A stretch of 64,000 nt of DNA from Hyaloperonospora brassicae (GCA_947650285.1 CANTFL010000999.1:20201-84200), one strand, 5' to 3'. Counted from the stretch's first letter, positions 1 to 12,734 are shown. Made by a program: numbers and translations. The notes: generated by a model from the letters alone, not told the origin.

Positions 1-2950
1 TACGACTTCTTACCCTCCATTTTTTGCCTGTCATTTGTCTTTGTCTATTAATATTTACCAAAGTTACGTCGAAATGTTAACGTTGAAAATGCTGCTTCTG
101 ATCAGTTTCCTAAAAATCGTTACCCTCGCTTTTGGTCACTCCAAAATCTATGGTTGTCCTTCGCACCCCCGTGTGTGCACTGACCCACGCCGTGATTAGA
201 TTTTATATAGTGACTGTAGTTCAGACTCGTTCAATTGCGTAAACTTATGCCGTGGATTTATCAGCCAGATGATCTTCATTTACCGGAGATGTGTGCTCTA
301 CTCCGCACGCAATACTATCTCTCCATTTGATTGCCTAAGGATCTCCTGAATCTCTAATGTTTCGCTCCGTCTTCATGGTTGGGCAAGTCAACATTGGCGC
401 AGGTCTTGTATAGGATAGACGATCCTTTGGCTTTCTAACCAGCTCCTCCGAACATTTTCGCACACAAACTTTCGTTTGTTTAAATGTTAAAGTCTCGCAC
501 CATTTGTACTTGCGCGACCTAACTGAGTCAATGTCCAAGGATCTCTATGTCATATCAGCACCCATATATTAATTAGAAAGTATGTTGAAGTTGCACTCGT
601 GCAAAGGAAAGTGAAAGAAAAAGTGAAATATGTTCAGTGTTAACCATTCCTCCTGTCAACACTACGTTATGCATAGAACGAAACACAAACTGCAACTAGA
701 CCAGGTCAAGTTGCACATGGTCTCCGTCTCTCTCTGTCCCACGTGTCATCTTATCACATGGGTCCGTCTCTCTCTGTCCCACATGTCATCTTGTCACATG
801 GCATCCGTCTCTCTTCGTCCCAAGTGTCGACCTGTCACATTTCAACCAATCAGGTGGGGTCGCAGCTTACCTGTAACGGGTCTCGCAATTGAACTGCAGG
901 GCCTTGTTACCTGTCAGAAAGAATGACTTCTAATATATTGTCTTTACCGTTCTCGTTGGCCGAATATACCTTTGCGATCTCCGAGATTTATGTAACGTGA
1001 CGTAAAATGGGACTACGGTAGACACCCATCTATAATCTTGTTTGGTTTAAGATATGTCGTTACGCGAATTATTATTCATTCACTCTTCCGTCAATCCGCT
1101 CACTGATATTACCACATGTTGATCCTTTATCGTGAAAGCTTTCACGGCCGACTAATATTGGGATTTTGCACGGCTAAATATAAACTGAATTCACTACATG
1201 GGCAAATGTTCATACCTGCCAGGTTTCGATGAATAGTAGTATATTAAATACCTCTAATATGATCGCGTCTTCACTAATCTTGATTCCCTCCTTATGTTTT
1301 AGGCATAGAATTAGAAAATAACGATCGGTTTAGATTTTGTCTTAATCCTTGTGCGTCCATCCGTCATATTTTTGTTTCCAACAATTTCAACTCATTATTT
1401 CCTTACATTGTCAACGGCACAGTCTATCATACGAGCAAAGGATGGTGTCAACAATCATATCGATAGCCTCTAGCGTCAAATAGCATGATTCCACTTATCA
1501 TTATTGGTCTTTCCTACTATCTTGGTCTGTAAACTCTTTTACTAGAGTATGAAAATTTTACATATTCTTGTGGACTCTTTCGGCGTCAGATAAAGCTCCA
1601 TCGTAGCCGGCAATCACGAATAATAATGTTTTGACCCTTGATACTATACGCATATATTTATTAAGTTTATGTTTGGAACCGAATCAATCTTCATATTAAC
1701 GCCTATGATCTCTATGTCTGCTTTCCACAACGCATTATTAAAGAGTCCATAAACTCGGTTCGAATGTAATTATGAATGGTGAGCGTCCTCGCTATTTATT
1801 TATTCGTTTTCGGTGGCAGCTAGCTGCCCCGCATGTTTAGTCGGCACATTTTATTTTTGAAATAAACGTGTAGAGTTTCCACCGGACATCGTCCTTCCTT
1901 TTTTTAATTCTCCTCCGGTTGCTCCACTGATAGAATCACTTGTCCGAAAGACGTCAATTGCGCCCACACTTTTGGTAAGTCTAGGCGCTACCAGTACACG
2001 CGATTTTTATGTTTCTTCGATATTCAATAGGTTTAGGCCTTCTTTGGTGCTCCACGATCTGGGCTATTATCCTGATTACCCTCATCTTGTCTGCTATATT
2101 AAATTGAAAAACTTGAGTAGCGCGATCCACTATTGTAGCCACAAGCAACTTGCGTCGGTCCTATTTGACATCCGATCCGCCGAGATTCGGGTCCAAATTA
2201 CTGTAATCGCCTTCCGTACAACTTGTTGGTAAAGCGTGGTCAAGCGATTTTCGCCGTTGCGTGTGATGGCTTATTGCATCGATTATAAGTCTCGCTTTAG
2301 TCAGAAAAGACGGATACGCGTGATAGCAAATTGCGTACATCGTGTGTCTCGCGATCGTTTTATATGCAACAACCAATTAGCGGGCGAGCACGGAGACGGG
2401 TTTCAAGATCGTGGGTAGGGTATGAGCTAAGTAATAGATCATATCTATTCGAGAAAAATACGCGTTTAAACATCTAAAGCTTGACGACGAAATAGCAAGG
2501 ATATATTTCGAGATACGCAGTCGACTAATCGTGATCGTGAGCAACGACCCCTGTCGCGATCATTGAAGATGAGAGATGTGCGAAAAATGGGTGGATGATA
2601 TTATGATTTAGTCGTCCGTCATACCATATATCATAGGTGCAAATATTTGGGATGTGGTAGTGGTGGGGGACAACAAGATGATAGTAGGAGAAGGATTTGA
2701 TAGCGCAAACAGAAGTTAGCATAATAAGAACGACAATTGTGGTCGAAGCAGTGCAACTAGAAGAACATTATAAATATGTGTGTTCGTTTCTTGTTAACCC
2801 TGTACCCGCATCTTTACTCGCTGCTCATTTCTTTGCTCCTCATAGCTAGATGGTAAATCATTTCATTATACACTATTTAATAGTATATGGTCAATCTTTC
2901 TTTTTCGCTGATGTGGACCACATTTCCTTGGTTTTGCACATCCTATCAGC
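1..2950. other. AT-rich gene-poor sequence, left arm
   Basis: No open frame here looks like a real gene: all are short, lack recognisable motifs and several do not begin with ATG. The only ordered structures seen are a short tandem repeat at about 716-845 and a 16-nt perfect palindrome at 1131-1146 (CGTGAAAGCTTTCACG). The sequence is probably old repeat-derived DNA that has decayed beyond recognition, which is an inference from its composition and from the recognisable retroelement remnants further along. Confidence 0.5.
716..845. repeat. Three-copy tandem repeat, period 40-41 nt
   Basis: A unit containing TCCGTCTCTCTctGTCCCA followed by a GTGTCATCTT-like stretch and TCACATGG recurs at about 723, 763 and 804, giving periods of 40 and 41 nt. 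The third copy is the most diverged. The period is not a multiple of three, so a protein repeat is unlikely even though an open frame crosses it. Confidence 0.75.
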
Positions 2951-2954
2951 GAAG

Positions 2955-3005
2955 TGGGGGCGTCACTACCTGGCAGTACAGTGCTGGTGAAATTAACCAT
3001 ACTGA
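2955..3005. repeat. Dispersed repeat segment, copy 1
   Basis: The segment reading GTCACTACCTGGCAGTACAG then TGCTGGTGAA closely matches a segment at 5946-5980 in the same orientation (GTCACTGCCTGGCAGGTCAG then TGCTGGTGAA). The similarity does not extend convincingly upstream. It may be the end of a repeat family, possibly an LTR or primer-binding region, but no element borders were found. Confidence 0.45.
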
Positions 3006-4677
3006 ATTGAAGGTTGAACTTGCGGCAAGCGAGTATATATCCGATAATTTTTGGGCCTTCTCTACCAAAAACCTTCCATCTGAGCTACAGTGCAATTGCT
3101 TTACGAAATACCTTCTGATTTATATGCCTTGTAAATTTTTAGCAGACATTTTCAGACATATGAACACAAATATAAATATATAACTCATGCCTATGCTCAA
3201 GCGACATCACGTTTATCCATTTGAAATATCGGTGATCGCGCGATCCTCGTAGGAGCCCTACCGATTGCGAAGAAGGATCGCGTAACTTTTCATAGCGACT
3301 ATAGTAACCATTGTACACTACGAATTTAGTGTGTACGCATAATTTAGGAGGACCAAACTCTGCAATCGTGATTGAAATGCGCACCAGCGATAGCGAATGC
3401 TTCCCTCATCGGCGATATAGCTGGTCATGCATCTGATTTAGACTACGTAGTATAAGAGATAGATTTTCGTGAATGGGCGACACGTGACAATTGATTCTAA
3501 AATCCCGAGAAACATAATGAAGGTCTTAATATTTGAGCTTCTAACATTGATCAAAGTCTAAATTACTGTAAGTTGCATACAATAAGTTCCTCTCCCGGGT
3601 GAAATTGATTTTTCCTTCCACGTCAGAAAAGAGCGATCGCATGAAGGATTAGTTCTTTCAAAAATTTTGCAATGAGTAAATAATATCTCGAACAATGATA
3701 AATGGGCTCGGACGCAGGGAGCCTAATCGGTTCAGATAAAAGGTCGCAAGACGTCTTAAGCCGTCAGAGGGCGTGTGGGTCAAGATTCGACATTTAGAAG
3801 TAGAAAGTCTCGGGGATATTACGTCATCTTGTAAGTAGCCCCAAGTATTACACGTGATCGGGTGACTTATTTTACTATGTTGAAATCAACTTTTATACCA
3901 TACAACTTAAGCATTGCCGTAAGTCCATCTAGATGGGTGTGACCCGCCCTACCGACGGGTACACTAACTGTGAAAGTCATTTCACACGAAAATGAAAGTT
4001 TAATGTCCAATAGTTGGTCGACTGATATTAAATAAAAATTAGGGATCGCCATTTTACCGCAAAATTGGTTTATTTAAGCGATTTCGCTATGAGTTTCTAC
4101 TCGCCAGGTTCGATATGGCAATTTCTACTTGTCGAATATTAGCAAATTGTCGGCCTGTGAAAGTATCATATGATCATCTACATAAATCATCAAAAAATGA
4201 CTTTCTCAAGGAAGATTGTTCGCAGTCATTATTCAATTTGAAAATCCTAGCTATAAGGCGACGACAAGTAAATTACGACAGAGATAAAAGGGGATCGTGG
4301 CTTTAAGCTTGCGGGAAAATATTATCTAAGTGATGCAAGGAGGTCGAAGGTCCCGACGCAAGTATTGTAGCGATATATCTGACACAAACGTGAATGCGCA
4401 TACAAAGCTTTTTCATCACTGATTGTTCATGAGCCCTTGTAGCTATCTACAGCACACCTAAATGGTAAAATTTGAGACATATATTCCGTACTACGGTCAG
4501 GATATGAAAGCGTCTATAAGTACGTTCTGGAAGCGATATTAAGTTTATTTCAGTCGCCTGTGGAGAACACAGATTGCCACAGCAGCATCACCGCTCAAAT
4601 CACTCGCCATCATCATCTTAAGAACAAGTTCTGCCCATGTCTTTTAAAGACAGATCTTATACATAATTTTGCGAACT

Positions 4678-4890
4678 TCAACAGTTAGAGGGAAATGGAG
4701 GAAAACGAGAAACGGTTTGGCCAGCTGCGTCAAGTAGCTCTTCATGATACATCTTAGCTGCCAATGAAGTCGTCACGAACTTCGTATAACTTGTAATGAG
4801 AGTTTTGTCGATTCTTACACGGATTAAATACAATATCAAGCATTTTAAAGCCCACAAGGCTAGTGCATCATCGCCGTTGCTGCGCATAAT
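4678..4890 (-). pseudogene. Possible copia gag (UBN2-like) remnant
   Basis: On the minus strand an open stretch encodes a peptide with ALALWALKCLI, IRVRID and AKMYHEELLDA segments. These are spaced like the copia-type gag domain, where A-L-x-L-I-x-x-S, an A-x-x-A-W-like zone and an L-x-x-x-L-x-x-x-K helix occur. No flanking pol motifs were seen and the frame is short. The identification rests on weak pattern resemblance only. Chance similarity remains possible. Confidence 0.25.
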
Positions 4891-5945
4891 GAGCAGAATT
4901 AAGAATGGTTAGGCTCGACCACGATTAATATGCGCGACAAAAGTACTTTTAACTATCATTTCATGCTAGCCGACTATTAATGCACCGTGCGTACGAATGG
5001 CATAGCGTGAAGTTCTAATGGCTTTCAGGCTCTCCATGAAATATTGTACCGGTATAAATTAATAAACTTAATTTTATACAAAATTAACGCCGTCAGTAGT
5101 CAGGTTCTAGATACGGGCATGAACAAGCAGATTTGTTGACGATCCTTAAATTTGGCTTTTGTCAATGCTCAAGGAAGCAACGACAAGGAAAGTTTTTAGA
5201 CCGTCATATGTCTTCGCAAAGGATAAGGAACTGAACAGCAGCAATAGATAGGCTCTTTTTAGCCTCACACGCCAGAATATTGAGAGGATAAAAGAGCTGA
5301 AATGGATGAGTATATTTATCAGGATCGCGGCTTAACTCCGTCTACATAAGAAAGGATACGACAGGATCAAGTCTCACCTTTGGTAGTGCATTGTTGCTAT
5401 TGTTGTCGCGAAGGTGAAACAATTGCCAAACAAGTGCCTAGCTGTTTATGCTTGAATTGTGTGCTGTGTGCTTATTGTCTTGATATAGCCTCCACATTAT
5501 TTATATAATGATTAAAGCTCTCAACAAGATTATAATACCTTTTTTGCGAATAAATTTAATGCATGAACTCATTCTATCTATGTGACCATTTCTAAAACAA
5601 CATTATGTATATAGTAGAGTCACCGTGATATAATGCTTTCTTATTTTATAAATCAATCCTTATGTAATAACATAGTTCGAGTCCTATGTTGGCCCCAGGA
5701 CAAAATCTTATAAACGTCCCTTAATTTTTATTAAATATAGCCAGAGGGATTTTCTTCATACACATATTTAACCACTGCCGAGGGACCACTACAAAAAATT
5801 ATCCTGAGTTTGTTGCTGAAGCATATTTTGGCTGAAGCTTTCCCACCTGATTTTCGCATCTTCTGTATCATTTCATGAGAGCTCCTTTACAGTATCCTGC
5901 TAGGTAGTGTGTCTCTAACAAACACCTACACGTCCCTAAAGTGGA

Positions 5946-5985
5946 GGTACGTCACTGCCTGGCAGGTCAGTGCTGGTGAAGCCCG
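5946..5985. repeat. Dispersed repeat segment, copy 2
   Basis: This is the partner of the segment at 2955-3005, in the same orientation and about 3 kb away: GTCACTGCCTGGCAGGTCAG followed by TGCTGGTGAA. Sequences between the copies show no recognisable retroelement domains except a doubtful gag fragment on the opposite strand, so calling the pair LTRs of one element is not justified. Confidence 0.45.
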
Positions 5986-6783
5986 GCACACCAGAACCCG
6001 AAGGCCTTAATTTTTTCTGCAGTCACCGGATACTGAATCCGGTGATCTCTCACTTGGTGCTGCCACACCAACACCACTTGAGCTACAAGTTCATGTGCGA
6101 TAATCATACCGAGGCGTGTTTATTACAGCATGTAGCACATTTCGATTCAATTCTACTTCCCCAACTCTGCTATTTAATAATTTACATATTAAAACTAAAT
6201 TGTGGCGATCCCAGCGATACTAAAAAGGGAGACCCGACTGTAAAAGAATTGACGTACTCTCAAAAAATAATAGAGCAAGATTGAGAGCCTGTATTTCTTT
6301 GTTAATTCGCCTATTTCTTGCTCACGGTCGATCATTTATGTGAACCATTGACACAAAAAATAAACAAATTTAGGCACACCATACGCATATTCTTCACTTG
6401 AACACTAGAGAACTAATATGCATCTCGTGCAAGTTTATTTAGGTTGCTTACTCCATGAAGAGTAAGATCAAGGCTCACTGGAAGCGGCACCACCTAAATA
6501 TGTTATGGCATCACAAAATACCGAAGACGTATTCTATGTGTAGTATGTGGTACTGCACTCTCGAGCTTGAGATTCGAAGCTTTGATGAAACCAGTAATTA
6601 GACCTACTGATTCAAAATATAAATATAGGATATTTGGCTCTTATAAAAGTGTAGTGAGACCTCAATCCACTCACTTGCGCCGGAACGCCGACTCACGGAG
6701 GTGGTACCTCGACGCCGCGTATGGGCCTTGACGCACCTTGTGTACCCGTCGGCTGGTGGGTTGCACCTCATTATCGGAAGTTC

Positions 6784-6950
6784 CGGTCCCTAGATGTAGA
6801 CCTCGGTCTCTCTGTGGTGGACACGGTCCTTTTCGGTCGATTTTGGTCCCTTATTAATAGACCGCGTCCCCTCAGGGTAGACCTCGGTCCCTCAATGGTG
6901 GCCCCGGTTCCTCATCGGTAGAACAAGTCCCTGATTGGTAAACCCGATTC
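6784..6950. repeat. 20-bp minisatellite, about eight degenerate units
   Basis: Units of about 20 nt starting with a CGGTCCCT-like core recur in register at 6784, 6804, 6824, 6844, 6864 (21 nt), 6885, 6905 and 6925, with a last partial unit near 6945. Consensus is roughly CGGTCCCTnnnnGGTAGACC. Units differ at several positions, so the array is old. Twenty is not a multiple of three, so the open frame over it is not a repeat protein. Confidence 0.8.
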
Positions 6951-9900
6951 CTTAAGATCCGGCTACTCCTCACCAAATCGGTTTAAGGGTCAGTGCACCG
7001 GGCAAGTATAGAGTGGAAAAATTCAAGGATATGACGATGCTAAATGCTAATAGATGTGAGATCTACGTGGCAGGTCGTCTTCATCGTGTTTATAGCGATA
7101 ACTTGTTAAATCTGCCCGCCTGTTACGGTAAAGAGAGATAATACGCCCCTCGCCGATGAAGACAGTTGCGTGACGAGACCAAGCGCAAGTAGAACACTAG
7201 AAAGTATGTGACCTGTGGGCTTGTCGAGTAGAATATCCTTTTAAAATTTGCTGTATGAAACGGACTACCAACCAAGCGGTTAAGGAGCACGGTAAAATCC
7301 ATTCGTTTACACCCCTGTGACTATACAAAAGTCGAGGAGCGAAAAGCTACCTGAAGAAATTGAATTTAAGCCACTCTCGACCGAGTCGATCGATTAGCCA
7401 CCTACTGTCCTACCGAGCAAAGCATATACACTCTGGGTCTTAATGGTCGACCTCTGCCAATGACTAATACACATCTGTCGCTGTCCGAGTCAACCGAAGA
7501 GTGCAACCCGCCAGCTCACAAGTACACAAGGTGAGCCAAGGTTCTACACGCGACATCGGGGTAACTACCGCCCGTGAGTTGGCAGTATCGGCAAAGTGAA
7601 GGTTTTGGGGGCTCATTACGTAGTTTTAGGACCCCCCATTCACCATAATGCTTTTACGGTGGGCACAAATGGCATCTATTCGACAAAGAATGTTTTTATG
7701 ACAGGTTTAAGCTACCTAAAAGTAGTTCTTAATCTAAGTCTCCCATCTCTGTGCATTTGTTAAGCGTTTAATGCCATCATTATTCAATTTCCTCCTACTA
7801 TATATTTGTATACCACATAAAATCTGCTGGATCGACCGACATCATCGAGTAGTGACGGGGCCTAACAATTATTCGACTTAATTTTATCAAATATATTAAT
7901 ACTGCCGTCAAAATAAAGTGCCTGACTGCCGCAATTTGCTACCTTGTCGTAAGATTAACCAAAGAATGGGTCAACCATGTCCACTTATACAATGTGGAAT
8001 CTATGTAGACCCCAAGAAAGTTATTCATATATGCCTTGCTACAAATAATTATATAGTGAAGCGACTCGTCTATTATAGGGATCCTGAACACGCAGTGGAA
8101 TCCAGCGTCGACCTTTACCTTCAGACCTTGCTTCATGACTCGGAAAATTCCAGCAAGCTCAATCAGATGTAAAATTTGGTTGCAGTTCGTCTCTTGGCGG
8201 CTATTTCTTGCGTTTAGTAACATCTTAAGTGGTTATCTACCTCGCAATATTTATCTATATTCATTATATATCGCGGTAAAATTCACCGATCGTATCTTCG
8301 GAGGGTCCAAATACTCATTTACGCAGCATGCTCGCTACTGTCTTATCGAATGCTTGCATGTGAATCGACTTTTAACTTTATTAGACGCATGCTATAATGC
8401 TTTCATATGCAGTATTTAGAAACTAGCATGCTATTATGCTTCATTTTAGAGTATCCAGAAAACTATGCATATATCAGAGGTATATTTGTTTTATAGATCG
8501 CTTTGGATTACACAAAATCGGATATAGCCTATGGACTGGTAAAATCATTTCATTCTTGATCAGCTTCATGTGTTAAATATAATATTGCGTCCTAGATTTT
8601 TCTTGCAGGTGACAGTGCTCGCCCTCATTAGACGTTGCATAGCTCCCTTTCGCGATTTCTATTCAGCGTCTACAATAGTTGACATTCCGACGAGCTCTGA
8701 GATACAACATGAATGCGTTTCGTGCACTTTACAGTGCAGCCACGACACGTTTATAACTTACGAACATCCAAATTTGAACGCTAAACAAGCAAACTTTTAC
8801 CCATTATGAATTCAAAACATTGTCTGTACTTCATCAAAAAGTAAAATTGCCATATGGAGCAATATAGACCGACTCGTATGACATCTCTTTCTGTTTCTTG
8901 GAAAAGTACGGGTTAGGGGCGAGGTCCTCTTCTAGTCCGAAGGCATATGACCTCAAAACCAGACGTCCAGTAGTAGAGTGTAATTCTTATTTCTTTCAAT
9001 ATTTTAATTCTGCAATGTACCGTGCAATCCTACGCGCTATTTGACGCTTCGAACCTAGCGGCTGAACCAGTTACATGCAAACGGATTAAGCCTCAGAATT
9101 TATAAAATTTATTTGCGCTGCGACACTTTTCAATGCTTCAACACTTCATGATGTCTATATGGATCAAATTGAAGGTTTAGAAGTTTTCGATTTACCTTAC
9201 AAGGACCGCCTATTCTAGGCACGAAGAAGTATTTGACGTTTATATATTTTTGTAATTCTTAGTACAGGAAATAGAACTGAAGAAAAGATACTAGCATTAA
9301 TCCGGCCAGATGTGACCCCAAAGCTATATTTATACGACAAACAAGATCAGCTCTATTCACTGTGCACGGTTCATAGCTTTGGCAAACTACACATTTTAAT
9401 TCTCAAATAGTATTCTCGATAATTTTTTTATTTGAAAGATAAATATTGTTCTGATTAAGTCTAAAAAATATGCTTAATTTCTGCACCACGTCGGTGGCTA
9501 ATAGTGGCCTTCTTTTATGCATCTACTAGCGCTGGCCTCGTCGCATATCGAGGTCTCGCATACGGGCCCGGTCAGGCGAGGCTTAACATATTGTTCTATT
9601 TAAATATTAAAAATTTCTTTTCCGTTATTTATCTGTTCCAATGTGAATCTCTTTACGCAATACCTACCGGGATCTGCTATTCTGAGACGCAAGATCTTGA
9701 GCCAAAGACGATGACATCGCTATCCGGGGGTTCTAATACCGCGACTGCAAAACAGATGGCGGATTGCATTGTAAATATTACCATAACAACTTGCACTTCC
9801 GTTTAGATTTATCAACCGTCAAATGCATTGTAGGACCGTATGTCATCTTTTTTTCGATAACAATGTAAAGGCTTGGTAGAGACGTCATTAAGTGAGCATA

Positions 9901-10416
9901 GTCACGCAGGAGAGCTCACGATTACCGCAACAAACTATAGCTTTATTAAAACTTTCTCGTGTATGAGATCAGCTGTCATAGGCGAATTGAATTGTATTGC
10001 ATTGTATTCAATATTCATTCACAGTGGTGTTTGTGACACCACGGTAAATGAATACTGAATACAATGCGCGTCGGACGCTTATTGTCCCCCACCGGCGCCT
10101 TCAATTTCTATAGTTAAACGAGAAGAGATATTGCTCAAACCTGCGTAATTTTATATAGGATCTTATCGTCGCTATGTGATATGGAACATCTTCCACACCA
10201 TCAAATCGTACCGTTATCTGGGGTGTTACACATTTTAGGAGTTTCTGATACGACAACCTCAGGTACAGAATAGTAACATAAATCAAATATGTAGATCTAG
10301 ATGGTATGTGATCGTGCTGGAAACGACATATTGTTTACCGGAGCTACGAAGGCTCCGAAACAAGAAGAAGACTTGAGCTCATAGAGGCAACTACTGCAAA
10401 GAGCGAATATGGACGA
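6951..10416. other. AT-rich sequence without recognisable genes
   Basis: No gene, RNA or convincing transposon domain was recognised in this stretch on either strand. The longest open frames (around 7918-8223, 8135-8419 and 9504-9806) carry no motif, no convincing start context and no codon regularity. The one ordered structure is the foldback repeat at 9999-10067. Confidence 0.45.
9999..10067. repeat. Foldback palindrome, 32-nt arms, 5-nt loop
   Basis: The left arm at 9999-10030 begins GCATTGTATTCA and pairs with the right arm at 10036-10067, which ends TGAATACAATGC. About three positions in 32 mismatch. The loop is TTGTG (10031-10035). No oligo-T follows, so it does not look like an intrinsic terminator. 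It resembles three other short-loop palindromes in this window. Confidence 0.8.
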
Positions 10417-10700
10417 CGTTGGAAGTGCAAGTTGCACTTATATCAACGCCAGAGATTCAACCTAAGCTAGGGCATTCATATATTGACAATATGGTTCCAT
10501 CGTTCGTACCGTCCAGTCTTTACTGCAGGCTCCAATGGGGCTGTTCACCTTCTCTTCGACCAACTTCCTTGTTGCTCGCTTGATAGATTTCTATGTCTCC
10601 TCCATTGTCCGGACCGTGTACAAATCTTGGCGGGGGGGCGAAACGCGTCTGGCGCGCTTGTAATTAAGACATTTTCTTTACTTAACGTCTACTTCCAAAC
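10417..10700 (+). mobile_element. LTR 5' end, copy C (plus orientation)
   Basis: Starting at about 10417, the sequence GTTGGAAGTGCAAGTTGCAC, then ATTCAACCTAAGCTAGGGCAT, matches the reverse complement of segments ending at about 12041 and 63071. The LTR begins TGTTGG in the best copy (CGTTGG here), and TG is the usual LTR start. A second shared block (GGCGAAACGCGTCTGGCGCGC at about 10637-10658) also occurs inverted near 62878-62910. The right boundary is not defined. The orientation is opposite to the neighbouring copia remnant, so it may be a solo or rearranged LTR. Confidence 0.6.
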
Positions 10701-10919
10701 ACCTTCAATTGCAGAGCTCAGCTATTCCTTTCATGAACGCAAATAACGACTGCTTGAACATCGTGCGCTTTTATCGATCTCTATCGTTGGACTTTGTCAT
10801 ATCGCAACGTCATGGGCGCACTCGCTTTCAACGCAATTCCAGTGCACAACGCAACAGCAACCCAAGCCGCTTGGGCTCAAATTCTGTCAAGAGTAAGCAA
10901 TAAGTCACGGAAATAACTT

Positions 10920-11640
10920 GTATTGCAACGCGCTCATCCCATTGCAAAATGTCGTCGTTACCATGTATTCGACTAACGCCCTTTTATCTTCGCACATGTG
11001 TGCTATTGCGTTGCTGTTCATGATCACGCAGTCTTTCGACATCCTGGCGTGGAATTGAACGCCACATTCGAGTAAAGTTCTTTCCTCTCGTCGCCATCAT
11101 GTTTCTTTTTCTGGAAGTCGCGCGCTTAATGTCCGCGCTTACCATAATTGAAGCACCAAATGATTGACCCGGTCTCTAGCTGACCATCCCCTCTTTTGTT
11201 GAAAATTTTATTCTCCTGTTGTATGTCAACATCGAACCATGTCTTTTCTTCAATGCGCGATGAATCCTTTTTGTGCACTTATTCGGCGATCAGCTCGCTA
11301 ATTGACTTTTTAAAGGTGAATTGTGTGACACTCTTAGGAAAAGCCTGTACTGATATTTTTCATGTTGCTGGAAGACTTTTTAGCAATGTCGCACACGCAT
11401 CTTCTTCACTTGATCCACACGAAGCTCCATTCATCTCCAGCACGAGCCGCTCAAGCTCCATTCTGTGGGCGCTAATGTCCGATGATGTACATTAGAAGGT
11501 TGCAAACTTCTCTTTCAGCCACATCCGACTTGCCATGTCTTGAGTCCGATGAACTCGCGAGAGAGCTCCCCATGCCTCTCGTGTACTTCCCATAGCAATG
11601 ATATGCATGGAATGATAATCATATAAGTTGATCACAAATG
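10920..11640 (-). pseudogene. Decayed Ty1/copia gag-protease
   Basis: Reading the minus strand, the order fits a copia polyprotein. A gag (UBN2-type) segment near 11590-11490 shows REAWGALSRVH and MASRMWLKEKFA. A segment near 11410-11365 reads SSEEDACATLLKSLPA, the usual gag signature. A zinc-knuckle-like CFNYGKRGH-x-ARDF lies near 11158-11108 with the second and last cysteines lost. A protease-like region near 11030-10930 reads IMNSNAIAHMC where D-S-G-A would be expected. Stops and frame shifts interrupt it throughout. The LTR end at about 12041 lies upstream in the same orientation and may be its 5' LTR. Confidence 0.65.
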
Positions 11641-11894
11641 CTGCGTGCTCCTGCTTCTCCTTCGCCTCTGAGACGGCAGATGTCTCATCTACCTCCTCCT
11701 ATTTCCCCTTGGAATTGAGGTATATCTACATCTTAAAGTCCGATAATGGATTGTTGGTACCGTCAAACGGTACCATATTGGGCGCGTACGTCATCACTTG
11801 GGCTCATAACCTGTTTATCTTTGCGGGGAGTTGAAGTGAAGACTACACTTGTTCATTGAAGCAGCAAAATTTAAACTAAAATGTGTTGCATGTA

Positions 11895-12041
11895 TGTTAA
11901 CAGCCCGGCCTATATCGTTTTAGTGCCTAATACAGCACATAGAACCCTATACAACGTTCTATGTATGCCCTAGCGTAGGTTATATCTCTGGAGTCGATCC
12001 GATTGCAATTTGCGCTTCCAACAAGATCGTGATGCACGAGA
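11895..12041 (-). mobile_element. LTR 5' end, copy A (minus orientation)
   Basis: On the minus strand the segment begins TGTTGGAAGCGCAAATTGCA at 12041, runs through ACCTACGCTAGGGCATA and reaches GTATTAGGCAC near 11930. It matches copy B (63071 downward) over about 105 bp at roughly 80 percent identity by eye. It sits about 400 bp upstream of the copia gag remnant on the same strand, the position expected for a 5' LTR. The 3' boundary of the LTR was not located. Confidence 0.65.
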
Positions 12042-12734
12042 TCGAGGTGTGTGGAGCACCTCATTGTGCGGCTCACAACTACAACAAATCTAGTGCTTAG
12101 TCGCAGCGTGATCTGCTGTTCACACTTCTCGATCCGCTTCACCACAGACCGGTTATATGAATTTGGGGTTCTTTTTGTATCATATCAAGCTTCTTCGAGG
12201 TCAAAATTAGTTTATGAGTTTATGTTTAATGTCTCATAAAAGGTCGAAGGTTGATCAAAACAGCCTATCGTTCTACTGAACCCAGTACAAAAGCTGTCCG
12301 ATAAAAGGTTATGCGGACATCCTCTGTAGAGAATTCATATATATATGTATATGGAATCCAGAAGAATTTTCAGCTCTTGGTCACAATCGATTAGTCCTAT
12401 TTTGTCTGCCATGAGATTAAGGATCGTGAGCGCACTCGATATGCCTGTTCGGCGGCGCAAACTAGAAAGAGATCTGCATCTTGATCAAATACACGTAGTA
12501 AACGCCGCGTCTGTAGACGTGCGATACGTCAGTGCCACTCGCTAAAGATGACACTGAGTTTGGAAGTGGTCACGATCACTCGTTGCTGATCGGTTCGGAG
12601 ATAAATTGGCGCAATATGCCATTTTAACTTTTCAAATAAAGGGGGGGTGTTGTTTACCCTCTTTACCCTCGAAAAGTTGACGCTCATAATGAGCGGACGA
12701 GCATTTGGGCCTTCATTAGAAATCGGAATATGGC

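Larger units (their letters stand above)
3006..6783. other. AT-rich sequence without recognisable genes
   Basis: Apart from the possible gag remnant at 4678-4890 and the second copy of a dispersed repeat at 5946-5980, nothing is recognisable. A small stem-loop with 9-nt arms lies at 6023-6045 (TCACCGGAT / ATCCGGTGA, 5-nt loop). Open frames are short and motif-free on both strands. Confidence 0.45.

Noticed and set aside
11740..11785. Short palindrome TGGTACCGT-CAA-ACGGTACCA near 11754.
   Set aside because: Arms of only 9 nt, much shorter than the four palindromes reported. It is close to the copia remnant and could easily occur by chance.
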